64,000 nucleotides of DNA from assembly GCF_018531495.1 (NCBI RefSeq), contig NZ_JAHDTI010000010.1, forward strand, positions 186,001-250,000. Direction: 5' to 3'. Source of the stretch: Nonomuraea sediminis (GTDB lineage Bacteria; Actinomycetota; Actinomycetes; Streptosporangiales; Streptosporangiaceae). Made by a program: the position numbers and the translations under genes. The notes beneath the pieces were generated by a model. That model was given only the letters and a program-made list of their open reading frames with translations. It searched no databases and was not told the DNA's origin. Positions 51,331 to 60,259 of this stretch are shown here, piece by piece. The stretch's first letter is position 1, and every line of letters begins with the position of its first letter.

Positions 51331-52314
51331 ATGGACGGCGCGCGCGGTGACGAGCAGGGTACGACGGAGCGGGTGCTGACCCTGCTCGGGCTGCTGCAGG
51401 AGCGCCGGGTCTGGACCGGCCCCGAGCTCGCCGACCGGCTCGGGGTCACGCCCCGCACGGTACGGCGTGACGTCGAGCGGCTGCGTGTTCTCGGCTATCC
51501 GGTGCATGCCAGCCAGGGTGTCGGCGGCGGCTACCAGCTCGGCCCGGGGAAGGACCTGCCGCCGCTGCTGCTCGACGACGAGGAGGCGATCGCCACCGCG
51601 GTCTCGCTGCTCGCCGGCGCGGGTGGCGCGGTCGCCGGCGCGGGCGACGCCGCGCTCCGGGCGCTGACCAAGCTCGACCGGGTGCTGCCCACCCGGCTGC
51701 GGCACGAGGTGCGCGCGCTGTCCGGCTCGGTGGAGTCCTTCGGCGGGGGCCGCACGCCGGTCGATCCCGAGGTGCTCATGACGCTGGCCAGAGCCTGCCG
51801 TGACGAGGTCGAGGCCACCTTCGACTATCCGTCGGGGAGTCAGGTGCGACGGCGGCGGGTCGAGCCGTACCGCCTGGTCGCCTCCGAGCGGCGCTGGTAC
51901 CTGTTCGCCTACGACCTCGATCGCGACGACTGGCGCAGCTTCCGCGTCGACCGGATGACCGAGGTGGCCGCGCGGACCTGGCGTTTCCACCCGCGCGCGG
52001 CGCCCGACGCGGCGTCGTACGTGCAGGAGAGCGTGGCGAGCCGGGTCTACCCGCACCAGGCGCGCTTCCTCGTGCACGCCTCGGCCGACACGGTGCGCGC
52101 GCAGATTCCGGCGTCGGCGGCCGTCGTACTACCGCGCGGGAGCGAACGCTGCGAGGTGGTCAGCGGCGCCGCCAGCCTCGACTTCGTGCTCATGCACATG
52201 GTCCTGCTGGGGCACGACTTCGAGGTGCTAGACCCTCCGGAGCTGAGCGCGCGCTGTCGCGCGCTGGCCGCCAGACTCCTGTCGGCCGGCGCGACGGTCG
52301 CGGAGGAGCTATGA
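51331..52314 (+). CDS. WYL-domain DeoR-like transcriptional regulator
   Basis: 327 residues. HTH_11: RVLTLLGLLQERRVWTGPELADRLGVTPRTVRRDVERLRVLGYPV; the WYL domain is around 165-245 (RRRRVEPYRLVASERRWYLFAYDLDRDDWRSFRVDRMTEV). It is divergent from the DinB/RidA operon and probably controls it. Its 3' end overlaps the convergent sigma gene by 6 bp. Confidence 0.92.
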   Translation: MDGARGDEQGTTERVLTLLGLLQERRVWTGPELADRLGVTPRTVRRDVERLRVLGYPVHASQGVGGGYQLGPGKDLPPLLLDDEEAIATAVSLLAGAGGAVAGAGDAALRALTKLDRVLPTRLRHEVRALSGSVESFGGGRTPVDPEVLMTLARACRDEVEATFDYPSGSQVRRRRVEPYRLVASERRWYLFAYDLDRDDWRSFRVDRMTEVAARTWRFHPRAAPDAASYVQESVASRVYPHQARFLVHASADTVRAQIPASAAVVLPRGSERCEVVSGAASLDFVLMHMVLLGHDFEVLDPPELSARCRALAARLLSAGATVAEEL

Positions 52315-53535
52315 GGTGAGGCGGGCGGCGCGGGATTCGAGGTAGCGCTGTTCAGGGAGGCTGGTGGTACGGCGGGCCGCGTCGCGATAGGCGGCCGCGG
52401 CGGCGGCGCGGTCGCCCGACATCTCCAGAAGGTGCGCGCGGACGGCGGCGAGGCGGTGGTGGGTGGCCAGGCGTTCGTCCGCGGCGAGGTCGTCGAGGGC
52501 GGCGAGGCCGGCCTGGGGCCCGTTGACCATGGCGAGGGCGATGGCGTGGTTGAGGCGGATGACCGGGTTGTCCTCCATCCGCAGCAGCACCCCGTACAGC
52601 GCCAGGATCTGCGGCCAGTCCGTGTCCTCCGCCCGCGCGGCCTCGTCGTGGACGGCGGCGATGGCGGCCTGGAGCTGGTACGGGCCCAGGTCCGTGGTGC
52701 GCAGGGCCCGGCTGACCAGTTCGACGCCCGCCGCGATGGCCTCGCGGTCCCACAGGGTGCGGTCCTGCTCGGCGAGCGGGATGAGGCGGCCTGCCAGATC
52801 GGTGCGGGCGGGACGGCGGGCCTCGGTGAGCAGCATGAGGGCGAGCAGCCCGGCGACCTCCCCGTCGGCGGGCAGCATCCGGTGCACCATCCGCGTCAGG
52901 CGGATGGCCTCCGTGGTCAGTTCGGGGCGGTGCAGGTCGGGGCCCGAGGTGGCGGTGTAGCCCTCGTTGAAGATCAGGTAGAGCACGTGCAGCACGACGC
53001 GGAGCCGCTGGGCCCGCTCGGACTCCGGCGGCATGGCGAAGTCCGCCCCCGCGGACTTGATGCGCTGCTTGGCCCGGCTGATCCGCTGCGCCATCGTCGC
53101 CTCGGGCACCAGGAAGGCGCGGGCGATCTGCGCCGTGGTGAGACCGCCCACCGCACGCAGCGTCAACGCCAGCTGCGACGGCTCCGACAGCGACGGATGG
53201 CAGCACAGGAACAGCAGCGTCAGCGTGTCGTCGCGGTCGCCGAGCCGCTCCTCCCCCGGCTCGGGCAGCACCCAGTCCTCGCGCGCCGCGACGGTCTCCT
53301 CCCGCCGGCGGCGCGCGCTCTCGCTGCGTACCTGGTCGGCCAGCCGCCTCGAGGCCACCGTGATCAGCCAGGCGCGCGGGCTGTCGGGGAGGCCCTGCTC
53401 CGGCCACTGCACGGCGGCGTCGAGCAGGGCCTCCTGCACCGCGTCCTCGCAGGCGTCGAACTGCTCGTAGCGCCGCACCAGGATGCCGAGCACCTGCGGC
53501 GCCAGCTCCTTGAGCAGCCGCTCGACCTCTGTCAC
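52309..53535 (-). CDS. ECF42-type RNA polymerase sigma factor (second copy)
   Basis: 408 residues from GTG 53535, overlapping the YCII stop by 4 bp (GTGA). The architecture is the same as the 38344 sigma factor: CEDAVQEALLDAAVQWPEQGLPD, GGLTTAQIARAFLVPEATMAQRISRAKQRIK, and the TPR-like C-terminal part ending TTSLPEQRYLESRAARLTS. The two are paralogues but clearly diverged, so they probably sense or direct different regulons. Confidence 0.93.
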   Translation of the reverse strand: MTEVERLLKELAPQVLGILVRRYEQFDACEDAVQEALLDAAVQWPEQGLPDSPRAWLITVASRRLADQVRSESARRRREETVAAREDWVLPEPGEERLGDRDDTLTLLFLCCHPSLSEPSQLALTLRAVGGLTTAQIARAFLVPEATMAQRISRAKQRIKSAGADFAMPPESERAQRLRVVLHVLYLIFNEGYTATSGPDLHRPELTTEAIRLTRMVHRMLPADGEVAGLLALMLLTEARRPARTDLAGRLIPLAEQDRTLWDREAIAAGVELVSRALRTTDLGPYQLQAAIAAVHDEAARAEDTDWPQILALYGVLLRMEDNPVIRLNHAIALAMVNGPQAGLAALDDLAADERLATHHRLAAVRAHLLEMSGDRAAAAAAYRDAARRTTSLPEQRYLESRAARLTS

Positions 53536-53885
53536 CCCTCGACCTCGTCGATGATCGGCCTGACCTCCATCGCGCACAGCCGGGCGTCGGGCCACCGCAC
53601 GGCGATCTCGGTCGCCCGCTCCAGGCTGTCGCACTCCACGATCAGGTAGCCGGCCAGGTGCTCCTTGGCCTCAAGGAATGGCCCGTCGGTGATCGCGGGC
53701 ACGCCGTCGCGCACCCGCACGGTCCTCGAGGTAGCCACCTCGGCCAGCGCCTGCCCGCCGACCAGCTCGCCGGACTCGGTCAGCTCCTTCATCAGCGCGT
53801 CGACCTCGCCCATGATCTCGTCCATGTGCTCGGCGATGTACTGCTGGGACGCCGGGTTGCTATAGATCATCAGCATGTACTTCAT
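53532..53885 (-). CDS. YCII-related (DGPF) domain protein (second copy)
   Basis: 117 residues, MKYMLMIYSNPASQQYIAEH, with ITDGPFLEAKEHLAGYLIVECDSLERATEIAVRWP. It is the partner of the downstream ECF42 sigma factor, with which it overlaps by 4 bp. Confidence 0.93.
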   Translation of the reverse strand: MKYMLMIYSNPASQQYIAEHMDEIMGEVDALMKELTESGELVGGQALAEVATSRTVRVRDGVPAITDGPFLEAKEHLAGYLIVECDSLERATEIAVRWPDARLCAMEVRPIIDEVEG

Positions 53886-53967
53886 GCGATGGCTCCTCTC
53901 TTCCGTCCCCTAGTCGTAGCAGGTCTCGCCTCCTCTACGTGCTCAACGCAAGATCTTTTCGTACGGG

Positions 53968-55224
53968 TCAGTGGCCCGCCGTACCAGGAAGGTCCTTTCC
54001 CAGGCGGGCGAGCGGGGACAGGGCCATGAACAGCGGGGACAGCGCGAGTGCGACCGCGGTGAGGAGGAGGCCGGTGCGCGGTCCGAGCGCGCCGGCCAGG
54101 TAGCCGCCGAGCAGCGAACCGAGCGGGGTCAGGCCCATGCCGACGAAGTTGATCGTGGCGACGACGCGGCCCTGGAGCGGGATGGGGGTGATGGCCTGGC
54201 GCACCGTGACGACGGTGACGTCCACCAGCTGGCTGAAGACTCCGAACAGGAAGTTGACCGCCATCAGCGCGGCGATCGTGACGGCGGAGGAGCCGTGCAG
54301 CGCGGGGACGACGAGCATCACGCCGTCGGCGAGGACGGCGGCGGACACCAGGACGGGGCCGTAGCCGAACCGCCTCGGCAACAGGGCCGACAGCAGGGAA
54401 CCCACCAGCGCGCCCGGGCCCGTCGCGGCCAGCACGAGCCCGACGGCGGCGCCAGGGAGGTGCAGGGTGCGCGGCAGGAACAGCAGGTAGACGGTCATCA
54501 GGGCGGCGAAGGAGAACTGGAAGAGGGCCGAGGAGATCCCCACGGCCCGCAACGAGGGGTCGCCGATCACGAAGCGCAGGCCCTGGTGGGCCTGCCTGGC
54601 GGTGGGTTCGGGCAGCGGTTCGACCCTGCGGATCCGCCGGATCGACAGGAAGGACAGGGCGAAGAAGAACGCGCTCCCCATGATGGCGATCGGCGCGGCG
54701 AGCAGCGAGGCCATGGCGCCGCCGAGCGCGGGGCCCGCGATCTGCGCGGCGGACCTGCTGCCTTCGAGCACGCCGTTGCCCTGGGCGAGCCGGTCGCGGT
54801 CCACGAGGCGGACGAGTAAGGCCTGGTAGGCGACGTCGAAGTAGACGGACAGGGCGCCGATGAGGAAGGCGACCAGGACGAGCAGCGGCATCCCGAGCAG
54901 GCCGAGAAGGTAGGCGACCGGGACGACGGCCAACGCCGCGGCCCTGCCGAAGTCGGCCACCACCATCACGGTGCGGGCGCGCCGGCGGTCCACCCAGGCG
55001 CCGGCGAACAGCGAGAGCAGCAGGATCGGCGCCTGCTGGACGGAGCGCAGGAGGCCGAGCTGCTGGGCGTCGGCGTTGAGCGCGACCACGGTGATGAGCG
55101 GCAGGATGATCTGGCAGGTCTGCGCCCCCAGCTGGGAAGCGGTCTGGCCGAGCCAGAGCCTGCGGAAGTCGGCGTCCTGCCAGAGCGCCTTCGTCGAAGG
55201 CCGCGCGGGAATCATGAACGGCAC
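53968..55224 (-). CDS. MFS transporter (DHA3/EntS-like)
   Basis: 418 residues; twelve helices. I chose GTG 55224 (VPFMIPARPSTKALW), with AAGGA upstream; the frame extends to 55371 without good start. The loop after helix 2 reads WVDRRRARTVMVVADFGRA, typical of MFS_3 drug or siderophore exporters. No associated regulator is adjacent. Confidence 0.9.
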   Translation of the reverse strand: MPFMIPARPSTKALWQDADFRRLWLGQTASQLGAQTCQIILPLITVVALNADAQQLGLLRSVQQAPILLLSLFAGAWVDRRRARTVMVVADFGRAAALAVVPVAYLLGLLGMPLLVLVAFLIGALSVYFDVAYQALLVRLVDRDRLAQGNGVLEGSRSAAQIAGPALGGAMASLLAAPIAIMGSAFFFALSFLSIRRIRRVEPLPEPTARQAHQGLRFVIGDPSLRAVGISSALFQFSFAALMTVYLLFLPRTLHLPGAAVGLVLAATGPGALVGSLLSALLPRRFGYGPVLVSAAVLADGVMLVVPALHGSSAVTIAALMAVNFLFGVFSQLVDVTVVTVRQAITPIPLQGRVVATINFVGMGLTPLGSLLGGYLAGALGPRTGLLLTAVALALSPLFMALSPLARLGKDLPGTAGH

Positions 55225-55432
55225 AGGGTGTCCTTCAGTCAGTGCCCGTCCCAGGGGATCCGGGCAGGAGGGGTCGCTGTGCCGCAGTTCGGGGTGCAGC
55301 ACGCGGTGACGGGCCGTGGTGGCCCAGAACGTCAGCGCGTGCTCGGTTGGCCGACCATCTCCCCTCCTCAAAGGATCATTCGGACCTTAACCACCGTCCC
55401 CATGACTGAGCAACGCGTTTACCGCGACAAGT

Positions 55433-55463
55433 TTGACCCAAGATAGTTAGCAGTCGTACTATC
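55433..55463 (+). promoter_or_regulatory. Promoter and dyad upstream of the amidohydrolase
   Basis: TTGACC (55433-55438), 18 bp, TACTAT (55457-55462). An inverted repeat GATAGT-N10-ACTATC (55442-55463) overlaps the -10 element, consistent with repression by an unidentified regulator. Confidence 0.65.
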
Positions 55464-55488
55464 GCTCATCGAATCAAAGGAGACCATC

Positions 55489-56670
55489 ATGCGCACCTTG
55501 ATAAGGAACGTCCGCCTGTTCGACGGCGAGACCGTCACCGAGTCCGCGAACGTGCCGATCGACGGCACCCGGATCGCCGAACCCGACGAGCGCCCGGCCG
55601 ACGTGGAGATCGACGGACGTGGCAAGACCCTGCTCCCCGGCCTCATCGACGCCCACACCCACACCTTCGACGGCGATCTCGCCCAGGCGCTGCGGTTCGG
55701 CGTGACCACCGAGCTGGACATGTTCTGCCTGCCCGGCAACCTGGCCCGCCAGCGCAGGCTGGCCGCGGAGCGCGACGACGTGGCCGACCTGAGGAGCTCG
55801 GGCGTGCTGGCCACCGCGCCCGGCGGGCACCCGAGCCAGATCATGCAGTCCGTGGACGGCGACTTCGGCGACGCGGTCGGCGCGTTCGAGACCGTGGGCG
55901 CCGCACCGGAGGAGTTCGTCAAGGCGCGGTTGGCCGAGGGCGCCGACTACCTGAAGATCGTGGTCGACAACGGCAGCGTGTCAGGCCTGGACCTGCCGAC
56001 GCTCGCCCCGGAAACCGTGGCCGCGCTCGTCGCCGCCGCCCACGACGCGGGACTCCAGGCGATCGCGCACGCCGTCACGGTCAGGGACGCGCTCATCTGC
56101 CTGGACGCCGGCGTCGACGGCCTGGCCCACGTGGTCTGCGACGCGGGGCCCGAGCAGGCCGAGGACCTGGCGGGCAGGATCGCGGCGGCGGGCACGTTCG
56201 TCGTCAGCACGCTCAGCTACTTCGAGGCCGTCACGGGCGACCCGCGCGGCGCGGAACTCCTCCGCGACCCCCGCATCGCATCCTTGCTCGGCGACAGAGT
56301 CACCGACCGCGACACGAGCACCATTCCCGTCCACCCGGAGGGCGTGCCCAACGCGGTGCACGCCGCCGCCGCGCTGCACCGGGCCGGGGTGCCGCTGCTC
56401 GCGGGCACGGACGCCAACCCCTGGGCACCCCTGCACGGCGCGAGCATGCACCGCGAGCTCGTTCTGCTCGTCCAGTCGGGTCTCACGCCCGCGCAGGCCC
56501 TCGCAGCGGCGACCAGCGTGCCCGCCCGCCACTTCGCGCTCACCGACCGCGGGCGCGTCGCGCCCGGCCTGCGCGCCGACCTCGTCCTGGTCTCCGGGGA
56601 CCCCACCCAGGACATCACCGCCACCCGCGACATCACCGCAATCTGGCGCAACGGCACCCGCCTGCTCTAG
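55489..56670 (+). CDS. Amidohydrolase family protein (imidazolonepropionase/prolidase-like)
   Basis: 393 residues. Metal ligands H57/H59-like in LLPGLIDAHTHTFDGD, carboxylated Lys candidate in ADYLKIVVDNG, His in AIAHAVTVRDAL and GLAHVVCD, and Asp in LLAGTDANPWAP. The C-terminal VAPGLRADLVLVSGDPTQDI is the usual ending. Binuclear metal hydrolase on an amide, lactone or cyclic imide. The substrate is not predictable. Confidence 0.9.
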   Translation: MRTLIRNVRLFDGETVTESANVPIDGTRIAEPDERPADVEIDGRGKTLLPGLIDAHTHTFDGDLAQALRFGVTTELDMFCLPGNLARQRRLAAERDDVADLRSSGVLATAPGGHPSQIMQSVDGDFGDAVGAFETVGAAPEEFVKARLAEGADYLKIVVDNGSVSGLDLPTLAPETVAALVAAAHDAGLQAIAHAVTVRDALICLDAGVDGLAHVVCDAGPEQAEDLAGRIAAAGTFVVSTLSYFEAVTGDPRGAELLRDPRIASLLGDRVTDRDTSTIPVHPEGVPNAVHAAAALHRAGVPLLAGTDANPWAPLHGASMHRELVLLVQSGLTPAQALAAATSVPARHFALTDRGRVAPGLRADLVLVSGDPTQDITATRDITAIWRNGTRLL

Positions 56671-56672
56671 TC

Positions 56673-57449
56673 CTACGAGAGGCGTCGGTCCACGAAGTCG
56701 CGCACCGTTTCGATCAGCGGCACGCGGTGGTCGGAGAGGGCGTGGTCCGTGGCCCACTCGTGGTGCTCCACCCACCCCGACCAGGACTCCACCAGCGGCC
56801 GATGGTGGACCTCGGCGGGCGTGACGTCATCCAGGGAGGTGCCGATCAGCATCACCGGCCGGTCGGCGAGCCGGTCGCCGAGCCCGGCCAGGCTCCACCG
56901 CTCCCCCGCCGCCTCCATCTCCGTCACCAGGGCCTCCCCGCTCGTCCCGCGCAACGGCAGCAGTTCCCCGTCCCACGCCTCGACCAGGTCGGCCCGCCCG
57001 TCATGGGTGAGGGAGCGGGCGACCGTACCGAGGTCGAAGGCGGAGACCGACACCACCGCGCGGACCTCGGGCAGCTCAGCGGCCGTCATCAGGGCCGCGA
57101 ACCCGCCGAAGCTGTGCCCGAACAGCGCCACCCGCGAAGGATCGAGCCGATGCGCGGTGGCGAACGGCTCGTCGCGCACGGCGCGCGTCACCGTGGCCGC
57201 GTCGGCGAGGGCGTGCGACCACGACCAGGTGCCGCCCATCCCCCAGGCGCCCCGGTAGTGGAAGACCAGCGTGACGTAGCCGGAGGTGCGCAGGGCCTGG
57301 GCCAGGTCGAGGCTGCGTTCGTTGCCGGGGAAGCCCTGCAGGAGCACCACGACGGGATGCGGCCCTGGTCCGGCGGGCAGGTGCAACAGCCCGGCGAGCG
57401 TGACGCCCTGGCTGTCGAAGGTCACGGCGGAAGTGGAGGCTCGATTCAC
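56673..57449 (-). CDS. Alpha/beta hydrolase (dienelactone hydrolase/acyl-peptidase-like)
   Basis: 258 residues from GTG 57449 (VNRASTSAVTFDSQGV). VVVLLQGFPGNERS is the oxyanion region, GHSFGG carries the nucleophile, MLIGTSLDDVTPAE the acid and DHALSDHRV the His. The start is supported by a TACGGT -10 hexamer 7 bp upstream, suggesting a leaderless message, and by the shared operator with the divergent TetR gene. Longer reading to 57566 would run through the TetR promoter. Confidence 0.87.
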   Translation of the reverse strand: MNRASTSAVTFDSQGVTLAGLLHLPAGPGPHPVVVLLQGFPGNERSLDLAQALRTSGYVTLVFHYRGAWGMGGTWSWSHALADAATVTRAVRDEPFATAHRLDPSRVALFGHSFGGFAALMTAAELPEVRAVVSVSAFDLGTVARSLTHDGRADLVEAWDGELLPLRGTSGEALVTEMEAAGERWSLAGLGDRLADRPVMLIGTSLDDVTPAEVHHRPLVESWSGWVEHHEWATDHALSDHRVPLIETVRDFVDRRLS

Positions 57450-57474
57450 GGCCAAGACCGTAGCACTCCATCGA

Positions 57475-57484
57475 ACCGATCGGT
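57475..57484. promoter_or_regulatory. TetR operator in a 46-bp divergent promoter
   Basis: Palindrome ACCGATCGGT between the hydrolase and TetR starts. It adjoins the TACCAT -10 (57484-57489), 6 bp before the TetR ATG. Both transcripts appear leaderless. Confidence 0.7.
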
Positions 57485-57495
57485 ACCATCTATTC

Positions 57496-58089
57496 ATGCC
57501 AGTGCCCAAGGGAGCCACGCTCGACCCCGGCAGGACGCGCGCCGCGATCCTCGACACCGCTACCACCGTGCTCTACGAACGCGGGCTCGACGGGGTGGGG
57601 GTGGCGGAGCTGTGCCGGGAGCTCGGCGTGTCCAAGGAAACGATCTACCGGCATTTCGGCTCCAAGGAGGGCCTGATCGAGGCGGTGCTCGAGCAGCGCA
57701 GCGACCGGGTGACGCAGTGGCTGAGCCAGGCGGCCGAGCAGGCGGGCCCGGATCCGCGGGCGCGGCTGGCGGCCGTGTTCGACGCGCTCGGGACGTGGCA
57801 CGCCGAGCCCGGGTTCCGCGGCTGCGCCATGCTGAACGCCGCCACCCAGCACCACACCGACCCCGAACGCGGCCTGGCCGCCCGCCACCTGGAGCGCCGC
57901 CTCGCCCTGCTCACCGACATCGCCCGCAGCGCGGGCGCGGCCGACCCCGAGTCACTGGCCCGGCAGCTCCTGATCCTCATCACCGGCGCCACGATCGTCG
58001 CCGACCACCACCCCACGACCCCGAACGCCGCCGCCCACGCCCGCCACGCCGCCCTCACCCTCCTGCAGGCGGCCGGCAGCGTTTCTTGA
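57496..58089 (+). CDS. TetR family regulator
   Basis: 197 residues, MPVPKGATLDPGRTRAAILD. HTH: GVGVAELCRELGVSKETIYRHFGSKEGLIEAVLEQR. The C-terminal domain has FRGCAMLNAATQHHTDPERG, which resembles the YxaF/LmrA group. Likely repressor of itself and the divergent hydrolase. Confidence 0.92.
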   Translation: MPVPKGATLDPGRTRAAILDTATTVLYERGLDGVGVAELCRELGVSKETIYRHFGSKEGLIEAVLEQRSDRVTQWLSQAAEQAGPDPRARLAAVFDALGTWHAEPGFRGCAMLNAATQHHTDPERGLAARHLERRLALLTDIARSAGAADPESLARQLLILITGATIVADHHPTTPNAAAHARHAALTLLQAAGSVS

Positions 58090-58285
58090 TCTTGCCGCGG
58101 GGCGTCTGAGCTTGTACGGCGAGCCGCCGCCACCGGCCGCCCACGGGCGGCGGGCCCGGGGGATCGGGTGACGCACCGCCGTGACGGTGGGTAACCGTCA
58201 CCGACTCGCCGGAAGCGCCGGTCACAGGTCCCGCGCCGGAGTGCGGCGGGCGGCCGGTGGCGGTGGCATGCCGTAACAGATCAAG
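58085..58285. repeat. 201-bp nested palindromic element
   Basis: The outer inverted repeat CTTGATCT/AGATCAAG is at 58085-58092 and 58278-58285. A 22-bp inverted repeat (20 of 22 matching) is at 58123-58144 and 58246-58267. A central hairpin GTGACGGT-GGGTA-ACCGTCAC is at 58180-58200. Nested dyads around one axis look like a MITE-like or strongly structured element. The left end overlaps the TetR stop codon. It could also act as a terminator between the TetR gene and the convergent histidine kinase gene. Confidence 0.55.
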
Positions 58286-58357
58286 AGACGCACCGGGGTT
58301 GGCAGGGGCCGGCGCCCGAAAAACCTGGGCATCTACAAGCCCCGGACCCGGTAGACG

Positions 58358-59461
58358 TCAAGGCCGGTTCGGATGAGATCCGTTCGCGAATCGCACGGTG
58401 ATGGACAAGCCGCCGTCGGGGCGTGCGCTGGTGGTAAGGGTGGCGTGGTGAGCTTGCGTGACGGCATTGACGATGGCGAGGCCGAGCCCGTAGCCGTCGC
58501 GGCTGCCGTGACGAACAGGCGCCAGTTTCTGGAAGGGTTGAAAGAGGCGCTGGATCTGGTTGCCGGGGATGACCGGCCCGCTGTTGGTGACCGTAAGGGC
58601 CACCTGCGCGCCGGAGGTCTGCGTGGTGATCTGGACGTGCCCGTCCGCGTGGTTGTGGCGGATGGCGTTGTCGATGAGGTTGGCGACGAGGCTTTCGATC
58701 AGTCTCGGGTCTCCGGTCGTCACCGCGGGCGTCAGGTGTCCGGCGAGGTCGATGCCTTTCCGCGTTGCCTGGTCACGGCGGGAGGCGAGCACTGATTCGG
58801 CGACGCGGGCGAGGTCGAGGGTGTCCCAGCGAGTGACGCCGCGCTCGCTGGTGGCCAGAGCGAGCAGTGCCTGGACGAGCCGCTCCTGGTGTCCGCCCAG
58901 AGCGAGGGCCTCCTGGCAGGCCGAGCGCAGGGTGTCGGTGTCGGCATCGGGGTCGGCGAGGGCGACTTCAAGCAGGGTACGCAGGCCTGCCAGAGGGGTG
59001 AGCAACTCGTGGGAGGCGTTGGCGACGAAGTGGCGTTGGGCGTCGAAGGAGGCCTCAAGGCGGGCGAACAGGTCGTCAAGGGTGTGGCCGAGCTCGGTCA
59101 GCTCGTCCGTGGGTTCGCCGAGGTCAAGGCGCCGGTGGAGGTCGCCGGCGGAGATGATTTGGGCGGTGGCGGTGATGGCGCGCAGCGGATGCAGGAACCG
59201 TCCGGCGACGAACCAGCCGAGAGCCAGGGCGACGGGAATCAGCAGGACCAGGGCGACGGCGGATCCCGTGAGAAGCTGGGGCAGGCTGATCCCGGGCCCG
59301 GTTTCGGTGATCGCGCTCGATGAGGGCTCGCCTTTGGGGGTGGCCGCGTCGATGCTGGCGAGCGGCACGGCGACGAGGACGACCACGAAGACCCCGGCGG
59401 CGTAGATGCCCGCCGCGTAGGCGAGCGCGAGCCGGGTCTGCAGGGACCTTCTGGCCGTCAT
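58358..59461 (-). CDS. OmpR-system sensor histidine kinase
   Basis: 367 residues. Two membrane helices (about 9-33 and 60-88) flank a short 25-residue outside loop. HAMP follows, then the H box FVANASHELLTPLAGLR, N box NLIDNAIRHNHADG, and G box GYGLGLAIVNAV. The G1 box DxGxG is replaced by NSGPVIPGN, a substitution also seen in related actinobacterial kinases. It is translationally coupled (ATGA) to the response regulator. Confidence 0.93.
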   Translation of the reverse strand: MTARRSLQTRLALAYAAGIYAAGVFVVVLVAVPLASIDAATPKGEPSSSAITETGPGISLPQLLTGSAVALVLLIPVALALGWFVAGRFLHPLRAITATAQIISAGDLHRRLDLGEPTDELTELGHTLDDLFARLEASFDAQRHFVANASHELLTPLAGLRTLLEVALADPDADTDTLRSACQEALALGGHQERLVQALLALATSERGVTRWDTLDLARVAESVLASRRDQATRKGIDLAGHLTPAVTTGDPRLIESLVANLIDNAIRHNHADGHVQITTQTSGAQVALTVTNSGPVIPGNQIQRLFQPFQKLAPVRHGSRDGYGLGLAIVNAVTQAHHATLTTSARPDGGLSITVRFANGSHPNRP

Positions 59462-60120
59462 GACGGTCCGATGCGGTAGCCGCCTTCGCGGATGGTCTCG
59501 ATCACGGGCGGATCGCCGAGCTTGGCCCGTAACCGGTGCATGGTGTGCTTGACGGCGCTGCTGAAGGGGTCGGCGGCCTCGTCCCAGACGCGCTCAAGCA
59601 GCTCCTCGGCGGAGATGACCAGGCCGGGTACGGCGAGCAGGCATTCGAGCAGGGCGAACTCCCTGGGGCTCAGGTCAAGGCGCCGACCGGCCCTGGACGC
59701 GATACGGCGGGCCGGATCGAGGGTGATGTCCCCGCATGCCAGGGTGGGCGGCAGCGGCGGGGTGGCACGGCGGGCCAGGGCGCGGACGCGGGCGACCAGT
59801 TCGGCGAACGCGAACGGCTTGGGCAGGTAGTCGTCGGCGCCGAGGCTGAGCCCGTCGACGCGGTCCTCGATCGTGCCGGAGGCGGTGAGCATCAGTACGC
59901 GGGTCTCGCAGCGGCCGTGGGCCAGTCGCCGGCAGATCTCGTCCCCGTGGACGCCGGGCAGGTCGCGGTCGAGGATCACCACGTCGTAGCGGGTGGCGGC
60001 CAGGCGGTCGAGGGCGGCGGTGCCGTCCAGGACGACGTCGACGGCCATGCCCTCGCGGCGCAGCCCGGTTGCGATGGAGCGGGCGAGGACCTCGAAGTCC
60101 TCGACGACGAGAACCCTCAC
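59458..60120 (-). CDS. OmpR/PhoB-type response regulator
   Basis: 220 residues. Receiver: VLVVEDFEVLARSIATGL, phospho-acceptor D in VVILDRDLPGVHGDE, T in LMLTASG, K in LPKPFAFAELVARVRAL. The winged-helix effector ends with KHTMHRLRAKLGDPPVIETIREGGYRIG. It is divergent from the 60260 gene, whose upstream GTCGCAGC repeats could be its binding site. Confidence 0.94.
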   Translation of the reverse strand: MRVLVVEDFEVLARSIATGLRREGMAVDVVLDGTAALDRLAATRYDVVILDRDLPGVHGDEICRRLAHGRCETRVLMLTASGTIEDRVDGLSLGADDYLPKPFAFAELVARVRALARRATPPLPPTLACGDITLDPARRIASRAGRRLDLSPREFALLECLLAVPGLVISAEELLERVWDEAADPFSSAVKHTMHRLRAKLGDPPVIETIREGGYRIGPS

Positions 60121-60196
60121 CGCCGATCACCGCCGGTCGTCGTGCGGACGGGGCGGCCGGGTTCAGGTGCCATGTCTCCACGATGCCAGGTCCCCG

Positions 60197-60224
60197 GTCG
60201 CAGCCGGGTCGCAGCGGCTGCGAC
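60197..60224. promoter_or_regulatory. Candidate OmpR-type binding site upstream of the 60260 gene
   Basis: GTCGCAGC occurs at 60197 and 60208 (11-bp direct repeat period, as for OmpR-family dimers) and inverted at 60217, making a perfect palindrome GTCGCAGC-G-GCTGCGAC at 60208-60224. It lies 36-63 bp before the ATG, just upstream of a TACAAC -10 (60247-60252). Confidence 0.65.
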
Positions 60225-60259
60225 CGGGCTGGAACCGGGTGCCGCGTACAACCGTCGGC

